From: JAJFJD01 sp965228695
GTDB taxonomy: Bacteria > Pseudomonadota > Alphaproteobacteria > UBA8366
Direction: 5' to 3'
DNA: 64,000 bases
Assembly: GCA_965228695.1 (NCBI GenBank)
Contig: CBDDIB010000002.1
Coordinates: 1,240,001-1,304,000, forward strand
The position numbers and the translations under genes are program-made. Every line of letters begins with the position of its first letter. Position 1 is the stretch's first letter. Shown here piece after piece: positions 26,766 to 35,404 of the stretch. Under the pieces are notes generated by a model that did not search any database, had not been told where the DNA came from, and saw only the letters and a list, made by a program, of their open reading frames with translations.

Positions 26766-27116
26766 ATGCGCATCCACAACCTGTACGAAGACGAGAACGG
26801 CGAATCGCATTTCCGCGATATCGAGGTCGAATGGGCCGAGGAACGCGGCGCCAGCAAATACTCCGAACGGCTGCCGGCGACCGGCATCATTTTCCGCAAG
26901 ACCAGCGGCGACTACGACCTGGATTGGCATCCCGCGCCGCGGCGGCAATACATCATCAACCTGGATGCCGGCGCGAAGCTGACGGCGAGCGACGGCGAAA
27001 GCCGCATCATCGCCGCCGGCGAGGTGATCCTGGTCGAGGACGTCAGCGGCAAGGGGCACCTGTCGCAATCGGTTGGCGGCCAACTGCGGCATTCGATCTT
27101 CGTACCGATCGAGTAG
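26766..27116 (+). CDS. Small cupin-fold protein
   Basis: A 116-residue single cupin. The middle holds WHPAPRRQYIINLDAGAKLTA, then GEVILVEDVSGKGHLSQSVGG, the two half-barrel motifs. A histidine is present in WHPAP and GKGHLS, but the full HxH...E...H metal set is incomplete, so it may not bind metal strongly. Similar proteins are found beside dehydrogenases and may be isomerases or sensors. It lies 43 bases after the zinc dehydrogenase and is likely co-transcribed. Confidence 0.7.
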   Translation: MRIHNLYEDENGESHFRDIEVEWAEERGASKYSERLPATGIIFRKTSGDYDLDWHPAPRRQYIINLDAGAKLTASDGESRIIAAGEVILVEDVSGKGHLSQSVGGQLRHSIFVPIE

Positions 27117-27125
27117 CGCGGTCGA

Positions 27126-27467
27126 CTAGACCCCGTCGATCCAGACCTCGACGGCGGCGTTCGCGATCACGGCGGTATCGTCCACCTCGTCGTCGGGCAC
27201 GTCGAGCCCGCCTTTCACCGCCTTCACGGTGACCTTTCCGACCGGCAGCGTCGCGGCGACGGCGTCGGTATCGACCTTGTCCGGTTGCTGCACGCCGATG
27301 GTCACGTTCACTTCCAGGGTGCTCTTGTCGATTCCCAGCGTGCGGATGAAGGTCAGCGAACTGTGATGCAAGGCGTCCTGGACGGCCCGGTTCGCGGCCT
27401 TGGTGTAGTTGCCGCCGTGCAGATCGTTGCCCATGCCCATTTCGAGGATTGCGCGTCTTTTGGTCAT
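27126..27467 (-). CDS. Lin0512 family protein, second of a tandem pair
   Basis: A 113-residue protein of the Lin0512 family (conserved hypothetical, about 115 aa). The family motif MGMGNDLHGGNYTKAANRAV is at residues 10-29, followed by QDALHHSSLTFI and IGVQQPDKVDT. No enzymatic role is established for the family that I know of. It lies 12 bases behind a paralogue of the same length, so the pair probably makes a hetero-oligomer. Confidence 0.78.
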   Translation of the reverse strand: MTKRRAILEMGMGNDLHGGNYTKAANRAVQDALHHSSLTFIRTLGIDKSTLEVNVTIGVQQPDKVDTDAVAATLPVGKVTVKAVKGGLDVPDDEVDDTAVIANAAVEVWIDGV

Positions 27468-27479
27468 GATTCCGTCCTC

Positions 27480-27821
27480 CTACGGCAGATCGAGCCGCAC
27501 CACGGCGGCGGCGCTGGCGACGAGGGTCGAATCGGTGCCTTCGTCGTTGGGAATTTGCAGGCCGCCTTCGACGACACTGACGGTGCCGGTGCCGTGCGGC
27601 AGGATGGCGAGGACGGCGTCGGTATCCACCCGTTCGGGCTGCGGCACGCCGATCGTGACCTCGACCTGCATCGAATCGGTATCCCGCCCCAGCGCCTTGG
27701 CGATGCTGAGCGAGTTGTGCCACAGCGCGTCGCGCAAGGCGCGGACCGCGGCTTTCGTGGGGTCGGTGCCCCGTATGTCGGTGCCCATGCCGATTTCCAG
27801 CACGATCCGTTTCCAAGCCAT
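27480..27821 (-). CDS. Lin0512 family protein, first of a tandem pair
   Basis: A 113-residue Lin0512-family paralogue, colinear with the following gene. It shares IGMGTDIRGTDPTKAAVRAL, ALWHNSLSIAK and IGVPQPERVDTDAV with it; by eye nearly half the positions match. The two together look like an old tandem duplication. It is divergent from the dioxygenase at 27959. Function unknown. Confidence 0.78.
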   Translation of the reverse strand: MAWKRIVLEIGMGTDIRGTDPTKAAVRALRDALWHNSLSIAKALGRDTDSMQVEVTIGVPQPERVDTDAVLAILPHGTGTVSVVEGGLQIPNDEGTDSTLVASAAAVVRLDLP

Positions 27822-27958
27822 TTGATGAGACTCTCCCTGTGGGCGGTAACGCGAATGCGCCTACGGTAGTCGGCTTTCGCCGCCGACGCCAATATAGTGG
27901 CGAGCGCGCAGCAATGCGGTAAAATCGCAACGACCTGTTTCGCACCGGAGACTATGTC

Positions 27959-28849
27959 ATGACCCTCACGATACGTCCTCTCCATCCCACTATCGGCGGC
28001 GAAGTAGACGGCATCGATTTACGCCGACCCCTTTCCGAAGACGATGTCGCCGCCATCAATGCGGGCATGGACCGTTTCGCCGTCTTGGTCTTTCCGGGAC
28101 AGGATCTGACCGACGAACAACAGATCGCCTTTAGCCGCAACTTCGGCGACCTGGAATTGCCAGGCGCGGTCAGCAACATCACCAAGCCGCAGGACCGCCG
28201 GCTCCGGCCGGAACTGGCCGACGTGTCGAATCTGACCAAGGACCAGAAGGTCTTCGAACGGGACGACCGGACGCGGATGTTCAATCTCGGCAACCGGCTG
28301 TGGCATTCGGACAGTTCCTTCCGCGCGATTCCGTCGAAATACTCGATCCTGTCGGCGCGATTGATCCCGAATAAGGGCGGCAATACCGAGTTCGCGGACA
28401 TGCGTGCCGCCTATGATGCGCTCGACGATGACTTTAAGGCGGAAATCGCGGATCTCGTCTGCGAGCATTCCCTGATCTTTTCGCGCGGCCTGCTCGGTTT
28501 CGACGAACTCAGCGAGGAAGAGCGGGCCAACTTCAAGCCGGTGTTACAGAGCCTGGTGCGAACCCATCCGGTCACCGGCCGGAAATCGCTCTACCTGTCG
28601 TCGCATGCGGGAACGATCGTCGGTTGGCCGATGCCGGAAGCGCGGTCGCTGCTGCGCGATCTGATCGAGGACGCGACAAAGCCCGAGTTCGTTTACGTGC
28701 ACAGGTGGCGGCTGCACGACCTGGTGATGTGGGACAACCGGCAGACCATGCATCGCGTCCGGCGCTTTGCGGACACGACCGAAAAGCGCGATATGCGCCG
28801 CACGACGGTTGCCGGCGATACGCCGACGGCGGCCCAGCAGGTCGCCTAG
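27959..28849 (+). CDS. TfdA-like 2-oxoglutarate dioxygenase
   Basis: A 296-residue TfdA-type oxygenase, the closest in this window to Cupriavidus TfdA by pattern. Iron ligands are His116 and Asp118 (LWHSDSSF, identical to the TfdA string) and His265 (WDNRQTMHR); Arg281 (DMRRTTVAGD) should bind 2-oxoglutarate. The preference may be for aryl- or alkyl-oxyacetates or a natural analogue. The ATG is preceded by GGAG. It is followed, 30 bases later, by a PLP enzyme gene, perhaps acting on its product. Confidence 0.9.
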   Translation: MTLTIRPLHPTIGGEVDGIDLRRPLSEDDVAAINAGMDRFAVLVFPGQDLTDEQQIAFSRNFGDLELPGAVSNITKPQDRRLRPELADVSNLTKDQKVFERDDRTRMFNLGNRLWHSDSSFRAIPSKYSILSARLIPNKGGNTEFADMRAAYDALDDDFKAEIADLVCEHSLIFSRGLLGFDELSEEERANFKPVLQSLVRTHPVTGRKSLYLSSHAGTIVGWPMPEARSLLRDLIEDATKPEFVYVHRWRLHDLVMWDNRQTMHRVRRFADTTEKRDMRRTTVAGDTPTAAQQVA

Positions 28850-28879
28850 CCGGGCGGCTGTATTTTAGCGAGGACGATC

Positions 28880-29941
28880 ATGACCACCAGCGCCGAATTG
28901 CCGGATACCCTGGGCCGATTGTCGACGATGGCGCGGGCCGAACTATTCCAGGGGCCGACCCTGCTGGAATTCATGCCGAACCTCACCAAGGTCTGCGGCG
29001 GTGGGCAGCTCTACATCAAACGCGACGACTGCATTCCCCTGGCGTTCGGCGGCAACAAGGTGCGGCAGCTGGAATTCTATCTCGGCGAGGCGGCGGCGCA
29101 GAATGCGGATACCGTGCTGATCACCGGCGCGGTTCAGTCCAACTTCGTGCGGCTGGCGGCCGCCGGCGCGCGGAAGCTGGGCATGGATTGCCATATCCAA
29201 CTGGAAGAGCGGGTCCCGAAATCCGACCCCTATTACCGGCAGTCCGGCAACGTGCTGCTCGACCGGCTGCTGGGCGCCACACTGCACTCCTATCCCGAAG
29301 GCGAGGATGAATCCGGCGCCGACCGGAATCTGCATGCGATCGCCGAGGGGCTGGAAGCCGACGGTAAGCGGCCGTTCATCATTCCGCTGGCGCCCGGCCA
29401 TAAGCCCTATGGCGCGCTCGGCTATGTCGTCGCCGCGCACGAGCTATTGGCGCAGATCGCCGATCAAGGTCTTCCGGTGCGCGAGGTGGCCGTCGCGTCG
29501 GGCAGCGGCAATACCCATGCCGGCCTTCTGTTCGGGTTGCGCGCGCTTGGTTCGCAGATGACCGTCACCGGCGTCTGCGTGCGCCGCGATGTGCAACAGC
29601 AGGTGCCGCGCATCCGGGACCGCTGCGCCGAGATTGCCGACTTGCTCGAAATCGATAATCCGGTGTCGGACGGCGATATCGTCGTCACCGACGCGTATCT
29701 CGCGCCGGGATATGGGCGGAACGGCGAAGCGAGCCTGGACGCGATCATGCTGTGCGCCCAAAGCGAAGCCCTGCTGCTCGACCCGACCTATACGGCCAAG
29801 ACCATGGCGGGCTTCCTCGACAGTGCCCGGCGGTCGAACAGCGGCGATGCCTTGGTCTTCATGCATACCGGCGGATTGCCGGCGATTTTCGCCTATCAGA
29901 ACGACCTGAGCGACGCGCTGGACGCCCGGGCCGGCGGATAG
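28880..29941 (+). CDS. PLP-dependent D-cysteine desulfhydrase / CuyA-like enzyme
   Basis: A 353-residue fold-type II PLP enzyme of the ACC-deaminase/D-cysteine desulfhydrase family. The PLP lysine is in LAFGGNKVRQLEF (about residue 59); GAVQSNFVRLAAAGARK follows as in the family, and the glycine-rich phosphate cup is VASGSGNTHAGLL (about 210). Members include D-cysteine desulfhydrase, ACC deaminase and L-cysteate sulfo-lyase CuyA. Which activity applies cannot be read with certainty; CuyA would tie in with the sulfopyruvate-decarboxylase-like enzyme at 6137-7249. GAGGA precedes the ATG. It follows the TfdA-like gene, probably in one transcript. Confidence 0.85.
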   Translation: MTTSAELPDTLGRLSTMARAELFQGPTLLEFMPNLTKVCGGGQLYIKRDDCIPLAFGGNKVRQLEFYLGEAAAQNADTVLITGAVQSNFVRLAAAGARKLGMDCHIQLEERVPKSDPYYRQSGNVLLDRLLGATLHSYPEGEDESGADRNLHAIAEGLEADGKRPFIIPLAPGHKPYGALGYVVAAHELLAQIADQGLPVREVAVASGSGNTHAGLLFGLRALGSQMTVTGVCVRRDVQQQVPRIRDRCAEIADLLEIDNPVSDGDIVVTDAYLAPGYGRNGEASLDAIMLCAQSEALLLDPTYTAKTMAGFLDSARRSNSGDALVFMHTGGLPAIFAYQNDLSDALDARAGG

Positions 29942-30018
29942 CGGCGCGAGAAGATATCGAAGATTTGCGACAAACCGGCACAGCTTGATCTTTTTTCGAG
30001 ATATCGTAGTCTGCGCGT

Positions 30019-30906
30019 ATGGATGTCGCCGATCTCAGGATTTTCGAGGCGGTCGCCCGGCTGGGGGCGATCAACCGCGCGGCCACGGAACTCAACACCG
30101 TGCAGTCGAACGTCACGACGCGCATCCGCAAGCTGGAAGAAAACCTCGGAACGACTTTGTTCGACCGGCATAGCCGGGGCGTGACCCTGACGGCGGCGGG
30201 CAACCGGCTGATGCCCTATGCGCAGCGGGCGGGGCATTTCCTGGACGATGCGCGGCGCGCGGTATGCGACGACGGCGAAGCCAAGGGATTGCTGACGCTG
30301 GGTTCATTGGAATCGACGGCGGCGTTGCGCCTGTCGCCGATCCTGACGACCTTTGCGGCGGACTATCCCGACGTCGACCTGATCCTGCGGACGGGCACGA
30401 CCGAGGAATTGATCGCGGCGGTGCTGGCGCGCGAGGTCGAGGGCGCCTTTGTTTGCGGACCGGTGGATCACCGGGACCTGTTGCCGGAGGCCGTGTATCG
30501 CGAGGAAATGGTCATCGCCACCGCGCCGTCGGTCGGGTCGATCGACGATCTGGTGCGGCGGGGCGACTTGAAGATGGTCGTGCTGCGGTCCGGCTGTTCC
30601 TATCGCCGGCAGCTCGAACGGATTTTGGAACGCCGCGGCATCGTCGGGCTGCGCCAATTGGAGTTCGGCACGATCGATGCGATCGTCGGCTGCGTCGCCG
30701 CCGGGCTCGGCGTGACACTGATGCCCAAGGGGATCATGGATGCCGCGTGGCGCGACGGACGGGTCGCGCTGCATGAATTGCCCGCCGACGATGCCTTGGC
30801 GGAAACGGTGTTCATCCGGCATCGCGATGCGCATCATTCGACTGCGCTGGCGCGGTTTCTCGACTGCGCCCGGCCCGCCCTGGTGCATGCCGCCAGCGCC
30901 GCCTGA
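30019..30906 (+). CDS. LysR-family transcriptional regulator
   Basis: A 295-residue LysR regulator whose N-terminus DLRIFEAVARLGAINRAATE carries the helix-turn-helix (residues ~4-60), with LEENLGTTLFDRHSRGVTLT typical of the ArgP/CysB-like linker. The effector domain follows to ~290. It is 77 bases after the PLP enzyme and directly precedes an MFS gene with strong dyad symmetry between (30913-30960), so the MFS exporter is its likely target. Confidence 0.88.
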   Translation: MDVADLRIFEAVARLGAINRAATELNTVQSNVTTRIRKLEENLGTTLFDRHSRGVTLTAAGNRLMPYAQRAGHFLDDARRAVCDDGEAKGLLTLGSLESTAALRLSPILTTFAADYPDVDLILRTGTTEELIAAVLAREVEGAFVCGPVDHRDLLPEAVYREEMVIATAPSVGSIDDLVRRGDLKMVVLRSGCSYRRQLERILERRGIVGLRQLEFGTIDAIVGCVAAGLGVTLMPKGIMDAAWRDGRVALHELPADDALAETVFIRHRDAHHSTALARFLDCARPALVHAASAA

Positions 30907-30912
30907 CCTTCG

Positions 30913-30960
30913 CTATCTCATTTTAAGATAGTTCCTATCAGGACAAATCATTATTCCTGA
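30913..30960. promoter_or_regulatory. Dyad-symmetry cluster between lysR-type gene and MFS gene
   Basis: Two non-overlapping dyads and one overlapping pair lie within 48 bp: CTATCT/AGATAG (30913-30918 and 30926-30931), GATAG-TTC-CTATC (30927-30939) and TCAGGA-N11-TCCTGA (30938-30960). The last is a T-N11-A type site as bound by LysR proteins. They start seven bases after the regulator's stop, 46 bases before the preferred MFS start. Confidence 0.45.
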
Positions 30961-31005
30961 AAACCCCTTTGGCGTACTGTCCTGCCGATGAGCGGGGAAA
31001 TCCGA

Positions 31006-32208
31006 ATGGCCGAGGAGGTTACGCGGGAAAAGGGCGGCGCGGTCTGGCGGCCGGCGCTCTCCGGGCTCTGCGGATGCCTGATCGGCATCGGACTCGCGCG
31101 GTTTGCCTACACGCCGTTGATCCCGGCGCTCATCGAAGCCGGTTGGTTCACCGCGTCGCAGGCCTTCTATCTCGGGGCGGCCAATCTTGCGGGCTATCTT
31201 GCCGGTGCGTTGCTGGCCGCGCCGATGGCGGCATGGCGTTCGCCTGTCGCGATGCTGCGGGTCATGATGCTGATCGCGGCGGCGTCCTTCTTCGCCTGCG
31301 CCTTTCCCTTGTCGTTTTTGTGGTTCTTCCTGTGGCGGCTTCTTTCAGGCTTTGCCGGTGGCGCCTTGATGGTATTGGCCGCGTCGACCGTGCTGTCGTC
31401 GGTGCCGCGGTCCCGGCGCGGTCTCGCCGGGGGCGTGATCTTCACGGGGGTGGGGCTCGGCATCATCGCGTCCGGCACGCTGGTGCCGCTGGTCTTGCAG
31501 GCCGGGCTGGTCGAGATTTGGGTTGCGCTCGGTCTCCTCGCGCTCGCTCTCACGGTGTTCGCATGGGGCGGATGGCCGGCGGGCGCCGCGGCTCCCGCCG
31601 CCACGCTCTCGCGATCCGCGCTGGACAATGGATCCGGCTTCCCGTTGCGGGCGCTCTATGTCAGCTATGGCCTGAATGCCGTCGGCTTGGTCGCGCATAT
31701 GGTTTTCCTGGTCGATTTCGTCGCGCGGGGACGGGGCGCGGGGCTGGAAACCGCAAGCTGGTATTGGATCGTGTTCGGCGCGGGCGCGTTGATCGGCGCC
31801 GCACTGTCAGGCCGCGTCGCCGACCGGATCGGCTTTCCCTGGGCGTTGCGCGCGATGGTCTTGTTGCAGGCGCTCGGCGTGAGCCTGGTGGTGGTGACCG
31901 AGTCGTCGGGATGGCTCGTCGTCTCGAGCTTCGTCGTCGGCGCGTCGGTGCCGGGCGTTGTGCCGCTGGTTGCCGGGCGGGTGCACGAACTGGTGCCGGA
32001 CCGGGCCGACCTTCAGCGCCGGGCCTGGGGGATCGCGACCACCTTTTTCGCCATCGGCCAAGCCGTTGCCGGGTATGGCTTTTCCTACCTGTTTGCGCAA
32101 ACCGGCGGTTCTTATATCGCGTTATTCGGCGTGGGCGCGGCGGCGTTGTGGCTGGCCTTGGTGTTGGAAATCGTTGCCGCCATGGCGGTTCGACCGGGAC
32201 GCGTTTAG
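31006..32208 (+). CDS. YbfB/YjiJ family MFS transporter
   Basis: A 400-residue twelve-helix major facilitator of the YbfB/YjiJ family. The first helix GLCGCLIGIGLARFAYTPLIP is a hallmark of this family, followed by YLAGALLAAPM and the loop RWRLLSGFAGGA. It probably exports or imports an organic acid or related metabolite. ATG 31006 has GGGGA eight bases before it; ATG 30988 gives six more residues but no site. It follows a LysR gene with palindromic DNA between. Confidence 0.88.
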   Translation: MAEEVTREKGGAVWRPALSGLCGCLIGIGLARFAYTPLIPALIEAGWFTASQAFYLGAANLAGYLAGALLAAPMAAWRSPVAMLRVMMLIAAASFFACAFPLSFLWFFLWRLLSGFAGGALMVLAASTVLSSVPRSRRGLAGGVIFTGVGLGIIASGTLVPLVLQAGLVEIWVALGLLALALTVFAWGGWPAGAAAPAATLSRSALDNGSGFPLRALYVSYGLNAVGLVAHMVFLVDFVARGRGAGLETASWYWIVFGAGALIGAALSGRVADRIGFPWALRAMVLLQALGVSLVVVTESSGWLVVSSFVVGASVPGVVPLVAGRVHELVPDRADLQRRAWGIATTFFAIGQAVAGYGFSYLFAQTGGSYIALFGVGAAALWLALVLEIVAAMAVRPGRV

Positions 32209-32310
32209 AAAAAATCGACCTTGCCCGGCGCGATTTCCGGCTTTTTGCAACTTCCTGTAGGCTTATGGTTCGGATTATCGGAATGCGGCGCAAGCGGGAA
32301 GGAAGCGGGC

Positions 32311-34008
32311 ATGAGCTTTGACCTTGTCATAAAGAACGGAATGGTAATCGACGGATCCGGCATGCAGCGGTATCGCGCGGATGTCGGCGTCAAGGACGGG
32401 AAAATCGCGCGGATCGGTAAGATTTCGTCGCCCGCCGACGAGGTGATCGATGCCGAAGGCCATGTGGTCACGCCCGGCTTCGTCGACGGCCATACCCATA
32501 TGGACGCGCAGATCTTCTGGGATCAACTCGGCAGTTGCTCCTGCTATCACGGGGTTACCTCGGTGGTCATGGGGAATTGCGGCTTCACCCTGGCACCCTG
32601 CCGCGAATCCGAGTTCGAATTCGTCTTCCGCAACCTGGAACGCGCCGAGGACATCTCCCGCGATGCGATGCTCGCGGGAATCGAATGGCAATGGGAAACC
32701 TATCCCGAATTCCTCGACGCGATCGACAAGCTGCCCAAGGGCATCAACTACAGCGGCTATATCGGACATTCGGCGCTCCGCACATACGTGATGGGCGAGC
32801 GCGCCTTCGAAGAGGAAGCGACCGAAGACGATCTGAAAGCGATGATCGCGATGGTGCAGGACGCCGTGCGCGCCGGCGCGATCGGCTTCTCCACATCACG
32901 CAGCCCCAGCCATCTGACCACCGACGACCGCCCGGTCGCGAGCCGGATCGCCCCCTTCTCGGAAGTGGCGGCGATCGTGAACGGCATGGGTGAGGTCGAC
33001 GCCGGCATCTTCCAGCTCGCCATGGAACGCGGCGAGATGGACTATCTCGGCGGGTTCTATCAGTCGCTCGTCGATCTTTCCGCCGAAAGCGGCCGCCCGA
33101 TCACCTTCGGCAGCCTGAGCCGCCGGGGCTATCCGGGGCAGTGGAAGGAACTGTACAAGATCATCGCGGAGGGCAACCGCAACGGCGCGCGCCTGTTCAC
33201 GCAGGTCCATGCTCGCGAGATCAACACGATCATGTCCTTCGAGACGACCATGCCCTACGACAAGCGCGAGGTCTGGTCGGATATCCGGAAACTGCCGCTG
33301 GACCAGCAGGCGGCGGCCATGCGCGACCCGGAGACGCGGGCGAAATTGATAGAGGTCGCGAAACGGCCGCATGACGGATCGCGGGCCGTGGGCGGAGAAG
33401 CGCGCCCGCCGGAATGGGACCTGTTCTACATCATGGACCAGGTCGCCTGGCCGCACCGGACGATGGCCGAAGAAGCGGCGAAACGCGGCGTCGATCCGGA
33501 AGAGGCGCTGATCGACGTAGCGTTGGAACACGACCTGAAGGTGTTCTTCCGTCAGCCCATCTCGAACGAGAACCTGGACGACGCCCTGGAGCTGATCAAG
33601 CATCCGGACACCTGCGTCACCTTCTCGGATTCGGGCGCGCATGTCTCGCAGATCATGGACAGTTCGCTTCAGACGCATCTGCTGAGTCATTGGGTGCGGC
33701 AGGAGGAAGCCTTCAGCCTGGAGCAGGGCATCCGCATGATCACCTACGATACGGCGACGCGCTGGGGTTTCCATGATCGTGGCTTGCTGCGTGAGGGGAT
33801 GAACGCGGATATGGTCGTGCTTGATCCGGACAAGGTCGCGCCGCGCATGCCCGAGGTCGTGAATGACCTGCCCGCCGGCGGACAGCGCCTGAAACAGTAT
33901 GCCGACGGCATCAAGGCGACCGTGGTCAACGGCGAGACCGTGCTGAAGGATAACGAGCACACCGGTGCCTTGCCGGGCCGGCTGGTGCGCGGACCGCTGG
34001 CGGCTTAA
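32311..34008 (+). CDS. N-acyl-D-amino-acid deacylase-like amidohydrolase
   Basis: A 565-residue metal-dependent amidohydrolase of the N-acyl-D-amino-acid deacylase (D-aminoacylase) branch. The metal motif is GFVDGHTHMDAQ (His61, His63), followed by the branch-specific Cys90 in VVMGNCGFTLAPC, and later QVHAREIN and FSDSGAHVSQ segments with metal-type Asp/His. It removes the acyl group from an N-acyl-D-amino acid or related cyclic imide/amide. The ATG has GGAAG six bases before. It ends in a convergent gap with a REP-like repeat. Confidence 0.88.
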   Translation: MSFDLVIKNGMVIDGSGMQRYRADVGVKDGKIARIGKISSPADEVIDAEGHVVTPGFVDGHTHMDAQIFWDQLGSCSCYHGVTSVVMGNCGFTLAPCRESEFEFVFRNLERAEDISRDAMLAGIEWQWETYPEFLDAIDKLPKGINYSGYIGHSALRTYVMGERAFEEEATEDDLKAMIAMVQDAVRAGAIGFSTSRSPSHLTTDDRPVASRIAPFSEVAAIVNGMGEVDAGIFQLAMERGEMDYLGGFYQSLVDLSAESGRPITFGSLSRRGYPGQWKELYKIIAEGNRNGARLFTQVHAREINTIMSFETTMPYDKREVWSDIRKLPLDQQAAAMRDPETRAKLIEVAKRPHDGSRAVGGEARPPEWDLFYIMDQVAWPHRTMAEEAAKRGVDPEEALIDVALEHDLKVFFRQPISNENLDDALELIKHPDTCVTFSDSGAHVSQIMDSSLQTHLLSHWVRQEEAFSLEQGIRMITYDTATRWGFHDRGLLREGMNADMVVLDPDKVAPRMPEVVNDLPAGGQRLKQYADGIKATVVNGETVLKDNEHTGALPGRLVRGPLAA

Positions 34009-34029
34009 GCGTCCCCGCTACACCGGGGT

Positions 34030-34110
34030 CATGCTTCGACAGGCTCGGCATGAGGGTCTGGGAAACGGGTATCACGAAAGAACCTCACCCTGCGCTTGTC
34101 GAAGGGTGAG
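34030..34110. repeat. REP-like inverted repeat in a convergent gap
   Basis: Two oppositely oriented copies of a short element face each other: arm one near 34030-34056 contains CTTCGACAGGCTCGGCATGA, and arm two near 34083-34110 contains CCTCACCCTGCGCTTGTCGA, which matches the reverse complement of arm one at most positions. The pattern resembles REP-type palindromes common in proteobacterial intergenic DNA, and sits between two converging genes. Only this copy pair was seen in the window. Confidence 0.55.
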
Positions 34111-34121
34111 CGCGCGCCGGC

Positions 34122-35249
34122 TTACTTGTCGATACCCTTTTGGTAGGTCGATGGCACCATGTCCTTGATGGTGGCCGCCCGTTTCGCCAGCCAGTAGGCT
34201 TGCGGCGACGGCACCGAGGTGAATTCCGCATCGACGCCGAGCTTCTGCGCCGCGTCCATCGGCCAGTTCGGGTTGTAGAGAATCTCCCGCGCCAACGCGA
34301 CGAGATCGGCTTGGCCGTTCTGCAGAATCTCCTCCGCCTGGTCCGCGTGGACGATCAGACCGACCGCCATGGTCATGACACCGGCTTCCCGGCGCAGCCG
34401 TTCCGCATAGGGTACCTGATAGCCGTAGCCGACCGGGCCGGTGCCGTCGACCGGCCGGCCCAGCATGCCGCCGGAACTGCAGTCGATGACGTCGACGCCC
34501 ATCGGCTTGACCACCTTGGCCAGATCGACGCTTTCCGCCGGTCCCCAGCCCGCGTCGTCCTCGACCGACAGCCGCATGAACAACGGTTTGTCGTCGGGCC
34601 ACGCGGCGCGCATCACCTCGGTAACCTCGACCGCGAAACGCTGCCGCTTGCTGTCCGACCCGCCGTAGGCGTCTGTCCGCCGGTTCGCTTTCGGCGACAG
34701 GAATTGATGGATTAGGTAGCCATGCGCCGCGTGAATCTCCAGCACGTCGAACCCGGCCGCATCGGCGCGGGCGGCGGCCTTGCCCCAGGCGTTGACCAGA
34801 TCGGCGATCTCATCGGTCGACAATTCATGCGGCACCGGATCGTCGTTGCCGCCCGGCAGCGCGCTGGGGGCGACCAAGCCCCAATCGTCCCAGTCGTCGA
34901 TTTCAGGGCACGGTTCCAAAGGCCCGCCGCCTTCCCACGGCCGGAAGCGCCGCGCCTTGCGTCCGGAATGGCCGAGCTGGATCGCCGGGACCGCGTCATG
35001 CGTCCGGATGAAGTCGTCGTCCCACAGGCCCAGGTCGCCGACGGTGCCGCAGCCGTTGCGCGCGACCTTGGTCGATTCGACGAAGACCATCCCCGCGCCG
35101 CCCGCGGCATAGCGGCCGATATTCATCAGATGCCAATCCGTCGGATACCCGCGTTCGCCCATATATTGATGCATCGGCGCCACCACGACACGGTTCTTCA
35201 CGGTAATCCCGCGCAGGTCGAGTGGGGTGAACAGCAGGGGGTCGGACAT
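34122..35249 (-). CDS. Old Yellow Enzyme family NADH:flavin oxidoreductase
   Basis: A 375-residue FMN-dependent ene-reductase/dienoyl reductase-like TIM barrel. It opens LLFTPLDLRGITVKNRVVVAPMHQYM; the paired active-site residues HAAHGYLIHQFLSP (about 175-190) and the FMN-phosphate loop DLVALAREILYNP (about 325-337) are clear. YqjM-like enzymes reduce activated alkenes using NAD(P)H. The cysteine of the YqjM APMC motif is Met/His here. The start is the ATG 35249 with GAGG upstream. It is divergent from the TauD-like gene at 35405. Confidence 0.9.
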   Translation of the reverse strand: MSDPLLFTPLDLRGITVKNRVVVAPMHQYMGERGYPTDWHLMNIGRYAAGGAGMVFVESTKVARNGCGTVGDLGLWDDDFIRTHDAVPAIQLGHSGRKARRFRPWEGGGPLEPCPEIDDWDDWGLVAPSALPGGNDDPVPHELSTDEIADLVNAWGKAAARADAAGFDVLEIHAAHGYLIHQFLSPKANRRTDAYGGSDSKRQRFAVEVTEVMRAAWPDDKPLFMRLSVEDDAGWGPAESVDLAKVVKPMGVDVIDCSSGGMLGRPVDGTGPVGYGYQVPYAERLRREAGVMTMAVGLIVHADQAEEILQNGQADLVALAREILYNPNWPMDAAQKLGVDAEFTSVPSPQAYWLAKRAATIKDMVPSTYQKGIDK

Positions 35250-35404
35250 GGAGGCCTCGGGCGATTTTGACGGTGTTGTCAGGCCGGGAGGGTAGCCCGC
35301 ACCGGCAACCAATGCCAATCGCCGGATGATTTGCCGATGGTGGTGGGGAACCGCATAATATCGATACCCGTTCCTCCCATCGACAAGCGAGACGCCCCTT
35401 CGCC

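Noticed and set aside
29953..30006. Direct repeat GATATCG (29953-29959 and 30000-30006) before the LysR gene at 30019.
   Set aside because: Seven-base repeats are too short to support an operator on their own, and no symmetric arrangement was seen.
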